Of a stretch of 10,772 nucleotides of DNA, positions 6,342-10,772 are shown piece after piece. A model generated the notes under the pieces. That model did no database searches. It was given only the letters and a program-made list of their open reading frames with translations, and was not told where the DNA came from. The position numbers and the translations under genes were made by a program. Numbering within the stretch: position 1 is the first letter of the stretch; each line of letters opens with the position of its first letter. The DNA lies in assembly GCA_946886245.1 (NCBI GenBank), contig CAMPIF010000103.1, forward strand, positions 1-10,772, read 5' to 3'. The stretch comes from Ectopseudomonas composti. Its GTDB lineage: Bacteria; Pseudomonadota; Gammaproteobacteria; Pseudomonadales; Pseudomonadaceae.

Positions 6342-7178
6342 TCAGGCGGCGATCTCGTGGACGGCCAGCTGATAGGCGGTGTACTTGCGGATATTGATCA
6401 CGCCGGTGTCGAACATCAGGTACTGGCCCTTGATACCGAGCAGGGTACCTTCGGCCAGGGGCTGCTTGTCCAGGTTGAAGCTGGTGATCTTGGCCGGATA
6501 GGCCTCGATGGGATAGCGAATCTCCAGCACCTCGGCTGCGCTCAGCGGCTGAATGGCTTGCAGGCCGAAACGCTGCTGCAGTTCGGTGATGCCCGCGCCA
6601 CAGCTATCGAACAACTGCTCGCGAATAGTCAGCAGATCGACCGGCACAGCGTCGCCCTTGAGCAGCGCGCGCCAGTTGGTCTTGTCCGCCACCTGGCTGC
6701 GCAGCAGGTCTTCGACGAAACCGGACTGCTGCCGGGTAGCCACGCGCAGGATGGGCAACGCCTGGGTCGCACCCTGATCGATCCAGCGCGTCGGCACCTG
6801 AGTTGCACGGGTGATGCCCACCTTCACGCCACTGGAGTTGGCCAGGTAGACGATGTGATCGGTCATGCAGAACTGCTCGCCCCAGCTCGGTTCGCGGCAG
6901 GTGCCGGCGTCGTAATGACACTTCTCCGGACTCATGATGCAGACGTCGCATTGCGCCAGCTTCTGCATGCAGGGGTAGCAATAGCCCTGGCTGAAGCTGG
7001 TCTTGGTCCTGCGCCCACAGTGCGTGCAATGGATGGCGCCGAGGTATTCCAGGCGCAGGTGCTTGCCCACCAGCGGGTTGACCGGTACCTCGATATCGCC
7101 CAGGCGAAAGGCGTACTGCACCGGCGCGCCCAGGTGCGCCTTCATCTTGCTCAGCGAGCCACGTCCAAGTTCGGCCAT
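6342..7178 (-). CDS. DUF2797 protein with cysteine clusters and a GIY-YIG-like region
   Basis: The protein is 278 residues long. The first half has three CxxC pairs (C51/C54, C67/C70, C77/C80) plus C87, C94 and C104, which look like zinc sites. Next comes HIVYLANSSGVKVGITR (108-124), then RW (131-132), QGA (135-137) and E156 in GFVEDLL. The spacing of Y111, KVG, arginines and E156 resembles the GIY-YIG nuclease core; that is my inference, and DUF2797 is formally uncharacterised. The start ATG at 7178 overlaps the TGA of the DUF1315 gene by one base (TGATG) and has only a weak ribosome site, so translation is probably coupled. An upstream in-frame start at 7361 would lie inside the DUF1315 gene and is rejected. 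The pepN gene follows. Confidence 0.9.
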   Translation of the reverse strand: MAELGRGSLSKMKAHLGAPVQYAFRLGDIEVPVNPLVGKHLRLEYLGAIHCTHCGRRTKTSFSQGYCYPCMQKLAQCDVCIMSPEKCHYDAGTCREPSWGEQFCMTDHIVYLANSSGVKVGITRATQVPTRWIDQGATQALPILRVATRQQSGFVEDLLRSQVADKTNWRALLKGDAVPVDLLTIREQLFDSCGAGITELQQRFGLQAIQPLSAAEVLEIRYPIEAYPAKITSFNLDKQPLAEGTLLGIKGQYLMFDTGVINIRKYTAYQLAVHEIAA

Positions 7179-7441
7179 CAGTGCAAGGTATCCGAGGACT
7201 TGAACAGCAGGTTCGGCACCGGCTCGGACTTGCTGCTGCACTCCTGCGGGCCCATGTAGCCGGTGCGCTCTTCCTCCGGCAGGTTCTGCACTTCCCAGGC
7301 GATCATCGCCTGCAGGCTCAGTTCCTTCTGTTCCTGGGTCAGCTTGCGGCCGTCCGGCCATTTGCCGATTTCCACGGCCAGCTTGAGGCTCTCGTAGATT
7401 TCCGGGGTGATGTTTTCAATCGCATCGAGAAAGGACGACAT
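7178..7441 (-). CDS. DUF1315 (YeaC-like) small protein
   Basis: This 87-residue protein is close in length to E. coli YeaC. It shows the family pattern ITPEIYESLKLAVEIGKWPDG (about 11-31), then KLTQEQKELSLQAMIAWE and LPEEERTGYM. It has no signal peptide or membrane segment and is probably cytosolic. Its function is unknown. GGAG lies 6 nt before the ATG. It overlaps the DUF2797 start by one base, a pairing that I recall as conserved in Pseudomonas. The REPIN-like element lies between it and the rhomboid gene upstream. Confidence 0.9.
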   Translation of the reverse strand: MSSFLDAIENITPEIYESLKLAVEIGKWPDGRKLTQEQKELSLQAMIAWEVQNLPEEERTGYMGPQECSSKSEPVPNLLFKSSDTLH

Positions 7442-7459
7442 ACAGGTCTCCAGGTAAAT

Positions 7460-7516
7460 TGCAGGGCGGGTGAAACCCGCCAGAACTCCGCGTTGACGGG
7501 TTGCACCCGCCCTACA
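7460..7516. repeat. REPIN-like pair of inverted REP hairpins
   Basis: The outer arms GCAGGGCGGGT (7461-7471) and ACCCGCCCTAC (7505-7515) are complementary with one mismatch. Each half also folds by itself: GGCGGGT-GAA-ACCCGCC is perfect, and GACGGGT-TGC-ACCCGCC has one mismatch. Two REP units in inverted orientation about 57 bp long is the definition of a REPIN, a non-autonomous element moved by a RAYT transposase encoded elsewhere. It ends 6 bp from the rhomboid stop codon and 20 bp from the DUF1315 start, so it may split or attenuate the operon transcript. Confidence 0.8.
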
Positions 7517-7522
7517 GTCGAA

Positions 7523-8383
7523 TCAAGCGCTACGTCGGGCCAGCATACCGCCAAGCAGCCCGGTCAGGCAGCCGGTGAGCAAGCCGCCGACATGCGCGGC
7601 ATTGGCGATGGCGCCGAACTGCAACAACTCGAAGATGCCGGTCATGCAGATCAGCAGCCAGGCCAGCATCATCACCAGCACGCCAGGCGGCAGTCGATAG
7701 GCAGCGTTCGGCGCCAGGCGCTGGTAGATCCAGCAATGCCCAAGCAGGCCGTAAAGCACGCCGGACAGCCCGCCAAACAGCGACGGCCCGGCCCACCAGT
7801 ATTGGGCGAAGTTCGACGCCAGGCCGAACAGCAGGGTCAGCCCCAGCAGGCCGATGGCACCCTGGCGAAATTCGATGCGCCGCCCCAGTTCCCAGTACCA
7901 CAGGCTGTTCATCGCCAGATGCAGCCAGCCGAAGTGGATCAGCATGGGCGTGATCAGGCGCCACCACTGACCGCTGCCCAAGGTGGCATCCAGATAGGTC
8001 AGATAGAGGTGCTCACCGTCGAGGCGAAAATCGACGAAGCTCAGCCAACGGATGGTGGAAAAGTTCTCGCCCGCCAGGGTCACGGCGAAGACGATGAAGG
8101 TGGCGAGCAACACCAGCGCCGTGACCGGGCTGCGCCGCAGTTGAGTGGCGAAGCTCTCGCGTACAGGGACGACGCTTGGCGGCAACTCTCCGGCGTCATC
8201 GCCCTGCGGATGACGCGCGTACAGTTCACGCACCTGCTCGGCAAGCTCCTGCCCCGGCACCCACAGCACCTGCTCGCCGCCCTCTTCCGCCACCCGGTGT
8301 GGCACGTTCAAGCGCTGCAGCAGAGCGACGAAACCACTCAAATCGCGATCCAGCGGCAAGCGCAACACAACCACTGCCGTCAT
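7523..8383 (-). CDS. GlpG-like rhomboid intramembrane serine protease
   Basis: This is a 286-residue inner-membrane protease that cleaves transmembrane substrates. Residues 1-60 form a soluble domain like the N-terminal domain of GlpG. Six hydrophobic segments follow from about residue 86. The motif H150-x4-H155-x3-N159 on the second helix, the catalytic serine S207 in GGLSG, and the partner H264 in NAAHVGGLLTG reproduce the GlpG layout (H145, H150, N154, S201, H254 in E. coli), so it should be active. The ATG overlaps the stop codon of the phosphatase gene by 4 nt (ATGA), with GGAGG 7 nt upstream, so translation is coupled. Natural substrates are unknown. Unlike E. coli glpG, there is no glpE or glpR neighbour, so I leave the symbol empty. 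Confidence 0.95.
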   Translation of the reverse strand: MTAVVVLRLPLDRDLSGFVALLQRLNVPHRVAEEGGEQVLWVPGQELAEQVRELYARHPQGDDAGELPPSVVPVRESFATQLRRSPVTALVLLATFIVFAVTLAGENFSTIRWLSFVDFRLDGEHLYLTYLDATLGSGQWWRLITPMLIHFGWLHLAMNSLWYWELGRRIEFRQGAIGLLGLTLLFGLASNFAQYWWAGPSLFGGLSGVLYGLLGHCWIYQRLAPNAAYRLPPGVLVMMLAWLLICMTGIFELLQFGAIANAAHVGGLLTGCLTGLLGGMLARRSA

Positions 8384-9354
8384 CGCGGCGCCTCCAGCGG
8401 GTCGACATCGACCCAGACGAATTTACCCGCATCCAGACGCGTTTCCTGATCCAGACGATAAGCCACCAGGCGGCCACCGACCACCGCGCTGTAATCCAGG
8501 CAGGCCAGGTTGGGCCTGATCGGCGCCGGTTTGCCACGCCGCCAGTAATGGCCGACGAACAGCAACGGCTCGTGTGCGCCATACCTGAGCAGCTCGTCCT
8601 TCTGCAGCTCGGATAGCGGCGTCTGCGCAGCCATCTCCGGCAACGCATCGGGCTGGAAGACGATATCGCCGTAGGTCTGCGGATCCTCTTCCCAGAATTT
8701 GGTGCGAAAGTACGAGCGGGTGAAGCCGTCACCGCTGGTCAGCGTCAGACCGTGCGGCAAGCGCATGTCGGTGCCACGCAGCAGGCGATCGAGCGCCATG
8801 TTGGCGAAGCTGCCGGGCACGGCCGAGGCCTGCAGGAAGTGTTCGTCGATGCAGCCATCGGGAAATTGCGCCTTGAGCGGAGTGATCAGCTCGTCATCCC
8901 AGCAGGCGTGAACGACGCGAAAGCGTCCGGCATCGATAAACAACGGCATCTCGTAGAACCAGCGCAGGAATTCGCGCCACTCATGCGAATGATCCTCGAA
9001 CTGTGCCAAGGTTTCGCGCATCAGGCGCTGGTGCCGTGGGTTGTGCTCGCGCACGTACTGACGGCCACTGCCCGGCGGGGCTGGCGTGCTCCACCCCAAC
9101 GCATTGAACTCGTGGTTGCCCATGATGCATAACGCCTGGCCGGCGCGAACCATGTCGTGCACCAGATGCAGGGTTTCGCGGATGCCCGGGCCACGGTCGA
9201 CCAGGTCACCCAGGAAGATCACCATGCGCGTCGGATGGCGCCACACGCCACCCTGGCGGCTGTAACCCAGCCGCTCGAGCAGACGTTCGAGGGTTTGCGC
9301 ACAACCGTGGATATCACCGATCAGGTCATAGCCACGATGGGGGTCGAGGGACAT
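8380..9354 (-). CDS. Calcineurin-type metallophosphatase
   Basis: The 324-residue protein has the full two-metal signature: GDIHG (13-17), GDLVDRGP (49-56), GNHE (79-82), VVH (147-149) and GHYW (268-271). This order is that of the bacterial PPP-type phosphatases (PrpE/ApaH/serine-threonine phosphatase relatives). It could act on phosphoproteins or on dinucleoside polyphosphates; the sequence does not decide. It has no signal peptide. Its ATG directly follows the nadK stop (TGAATG, no gap) with AGGA just upstream, and its own stop overlaps the rhomboid start. The placement next to NAD kinase hints at nucleotide metabolism, but that is inference. Confidence 0.92.
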   Translation of the reverse strand: MSLDPHRGYDLIGDIHGCAQTLERLLERLGYSRQGGVWRHPTRMVIFLGDLVDRGPGIRETLHLVHDMVRAGQALCIMGNHEFNALGWSTPAPPGSGRQYVREHNPRHQRLMRETLAQFEDHSHEWREFLRWFYEMPLFIDAGRFRVVHACWDDELITPLKAQFPDGCIDEHFLQASAVPGSFANMALDRLLRGTDMRLPHGLTLTSGDGFTRSYFRTKFWEEDPQTYGDIVFQPDALPEMAAQTPLSELQKDELLRYGAHEPLLFVGHYWRRGKPAPIRPNLACLDYSAVVGGRLVAYRLDQETRLDAGKFVWVDVDPLEAPR

Positions 9355-10242
9355 TCAGTCCTGCCCTCCCAGGCGGCTGCCCCATCCGAGCTTGGTGCGG
9401 CAGACCTCATAGTAGTTGTGATCCAGCGGATGGATCAGGCGCAACTTCTGCGCCTTCTTGGCCACGTGCAAGGTATCGCCCGGTGCACAGGTGAAGTGGT
9501 TCTGGCCGTCGCAGGACACTTGCGGATAAATGGTCATGTCCGAGGACACCACCACCTTCAGCTCGCTGTTGCCATCGACCACGATGGGCCGACTGGACAG
9601 CGTATGCGGGTACATCGGCACCACCACGATGGCATCGAGCTTGGGATGCATGATCGGCCCGCCAGCGGACAGCGCGTAGGCCGTCGACCCCGTGGGTGTG
9701 GCGACGATCAGACCGTCGGCCTTCTGGCTGCAGACGAACTGACCATCTATATACAGCTCGAACTCGATCATCCGCGTCGACTTGCCGGGGTGCAGTACCA
9801 CGTCATTGAGCGCGTCGCCCTGGCCAATGGCTTCGCCCTGACGGCGCACCTCGGCTTCGAGCAAAAAGCGATTCTCGGTCAGGTACTGGCCTTCGAGCAC
9901 CTGCGCCACCTTGAGCTCCAGCTCGTCAGGGCGGATATCGGTGAGAAAGCCCAGGCTGCCACGGTTGATCCCCAGCACCGGCACCTTGTGCCGCGCCAGG
10001 GCGCGGGCGGCGCCGAGCATGCTGCCGTCCCCCCCGACGACGATCACCAGGTCGCAGACCTCGCCAAGCATCTTGCGCGAGGAGGTTTGCAGGCCGTGTC
10101 CCGGCAGCACGTCGGCGATGGTGTCCTCGAGGATGACATGCAGGTGGCGGTCGATCAGAAAGCGCTTGAGTCGCCGCACGGTTTCCAGCACCCGCGTACT
10201 ACCCAGGCGCCCGATGATGCCGACATTGCGAAATTGCTCCAT
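9355..10242 (-). CDS. nadK: NAD kinase
   Basis: The 295-residue cytosolic enzyme phosphorylates NAD to NADP and is normally essential. The length matches known NadK proteins (E. coli 292). It has the catalytic GGDGS motif (70-74), followed by GINRGSLGFLTD, the NAD-binding ND (146-147), and the TPTGSTAYALSAGGP motif (182-196). The start has GGAG 4 nt upstream, and a probable promoter lies just beyond. It is the first gene of the minus-strand run and is directly joined to the metallophosphatase. The older name is ppnK. Confidence 0.98.
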   Translation of the reverse strand: MEQFRNVGIIGRLGSTRVLETVRRLKRFLIDRHLHVILEDTIADVLPGHGLQTSSRKMLGEVCDLVIVVGGDGSMLGAARALARHKVPVLGINRGSLGFLTDIRPDELELKVAQVLEGQYLTENRFLLEAEVRRQGEAIGQGDALNDVVLHPGKSTRMIEFELYIDGQFVCSQKADGLIVATPTGSTAYALSAGGPIMHPKLDAIVVVPMYPHTLSSRPIVVDGNSELKVVVSSDMTIYPQVSCDGQNHFTCAPGDTLHVAKKAQKLRLIHPLDHNYYEVCRTKLGWGSRLGGQD

Positions 10243-10277
10243 GGGACTCCCGCCAGACAGATAAGAAACGAAGAGGG

Positions 10278-10307
10278 ATTATCGGCCAAAGGCCTGGGCG
10301 GCAGCAA
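10278..10307 (-). promoter_or_regulatory. Probable sigma-70 promoter for nadK
   Basis: The minus strand has GATAAT (10283-10278, 5 of 6 to TATAAT) 18 nt after TTGCTG (10307-10302, 3 of 6 to TTGACA). The -10 box is 36 nt upstream of the nadK start. The spacer contains the small inverted repeat GGCC-AAA-GGCC (10284-10294), which could be an operator or chance. Confidence 0.4.
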
Positions 10308-10326
10308 ACCAGCACTGTTACTGGGC

Positions 10327-10332
10327 TATGCT
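10327..10332 (+). promoter_or_regulatory. Possible -10 box immediately upstream of the DUF1853 start
   Basis: TATGCT matches 4 of 6 bases of the -10 consensus and ends 6 nt before the DUF1853 ATG. No convincing -35 box is found 16-18 nt upstream. If used, transcription would begin at or within a base or two of the ATG. Confidence 0.25.
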
Positions 10333-10338
10333 CGGCTC

Positions 10339-10772
10339 ATGCACACAACCGACTCGCTCCATGATCTGCTGCTTGGCCTGCGTACCCCGGCCGTGCGTGA
10401 CCTGGCCTGGGCGCTGTTCTCGCCACCCATGCTGGGTGAGACCACGAAAGTCCAGCGTCATCCGCTACAGGCCAGTTGCTGGACGCGGCAACCGCAGCGG
10501 CTGGCTGACTGGCTCGTTCAGCAGGACAACGATGCCGGTGGCCTGCATGCCTGGCTGGCGGCAAGACCGGTACGCCGCCTCGGCCTCTATTATGAGCGCC
10601 TGTGGCAGTTCGCCCTGCATGCTGCGCCAGATGTCGAGGTGATCGCCGCCAACCTGCCGATCCGCCAGAACGGCCAGACCCTGGGCGAGCTGGACCTGCT
10701 GCTGCGTGACGACGAAGGTGAACACCATCTCGAATTGGCGGTGAAGTTCTATCTCGGCACGGAGGGCAGCGA
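10339..10772 (+). CDS. DUF1853 family protein (C-terminus outside window)
   Basis: The first 144 codons are present and open to the right edge. The translation starts MHTTDSLHDLLLGLRTPAVR and continues DLAWALFSPPML. Further on, GLYYERLWQFAL, ANLPI and TLGELDLLLRD followed by HLELAVKFYLG are the hallmark of DUF1853. The E-x-D and E-x-AVKFY spacing recalls a PD-(D/E)xK nuclease-like core, which is my inference. The family is uncharacterised. The gene is divergent from nadK across 96 bp. No ribosome site precedes the ATG, and a TATGCT box lies at 10327-10332, so the transcript may be leaderless. An ATG at 10328 is in another frame and gives no family match. Confidence 0.88.
   Translation, partial: MHTTDSLHDLLLGLRTPAVRDLAWALFSPPMLGETTKVQRHPLQASCWTRQPQRLADWLVQQDNDAGGLHAWLAARPVRRLGLYYERLWQFALHAAPDVEVIAANLPIRQNGQTLGELDLLLRDDEGEHHLELAVKFYLGTEGS

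Noticed and set aside
3846..7259. A 1137-codon open frame on the plus strand, antisense to pepN and the DUF2797 gene.
   Set aside because: High-GC codon bias leaves the complementary frame open. The sequence is low-complexity in H, V, Q, R, G and L with no family pattern, while the opposite strand encodes complete known proteins.
7179..7361. An extended N-terminus for the DUF2797 protein starting at 7361.
   Set aside because: It would overlap nearly the whole DUF1315 gene in another frame. The ATG at 7178 in a TGATG junction is the natural coupled start.
7181..8449. A 422-codon open frame on the plus strand, antisense to the DUF1315 and rhomboid genes.
   Set aside because: It passes through the REPIN and is glutamine/alanine-rich shadow sequence. 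The rhomboid on the other strand has all catalytic residues.

Overview
The window looks like a Pseudomonas chromosome segment. It has high GC with G/C-ending codons. The gene order NAD kinase, calcineurin-type phosphatase, rhomboid, DUF1315, DUF2797, PepN, with a divergent DUF1853 gene, is the order I recall from P. aeruginosa (the PA3083-PA3089 neighbourhood). REP/REPIN-type intergenic palindromes of Pseudomonas style are also present. I cannot fix the species; a mendocina/oleovorans/alcaligenes-like member is a guess.

Layout. Almost everything is on the minus strand, so it reads from right to left. At the right edge a DUF1853 gene starts on the plus strand and leaves the window. It is divergent from nadK across a 96-bp gap. 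Then come nadK (10242-9355), a metallophosphatase (9354-8380) and a GlpG-like rhomboid protease (8383-7523). These three are joined by a 0-nt junction and a 4-nt ATGA overlap. A REPIN-like double hairpin (7460-7516) follows, then a DUF1315/YeaC-like gene (7441-7178) coupled to a DUF2797 zinc/GIY-YIG-like gene (7178-6342). A four-copy heptamer repeat lies between that gene and pepN (6284-3627). A REP-like hairpin and an intrinsic terminator close this block at 3587-3458.

The left part (1-3450) is a separate transcription unit. It encodes a DUF1302 outer-membrane-type protein (3041-1095) and a DUF1329 exported protein (from 886, leaving the window at base 1). These two families commonly occur together, and their natural role is poorly defined. 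Upstream of the DUF1302 gene is a canonical sigma-54 promoter (TGGCAC-N5-TTGCA at 3206-3191). About 90-120 bp further upstream are two dyads of the kind an enhancer-binding regulator would use. The two genes are separated by a 127-bp quasi-palindromic element (962-1088), the most unusual structure in the window, and by a stable hairpin just before the DUF1329 start.

How they work together. The right block is a run of conserved housekeeping and uncharacterised genes (NADP synthesis, a phosphatase, membrane proteolysis, peptide turnover), probably largely co-transcribed. The left block is an inducible, nitrogen- or carbon-signal-linked envelope module, inferred from its sigma-54 promoter and two exported products. 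I see no phage, insertion sequence, CRISPR array, tRNA or rRNA. The best leads for something undescribed are the sigma-54-controlled DUF1302/DUF1329 module and the palindromic element inside it.
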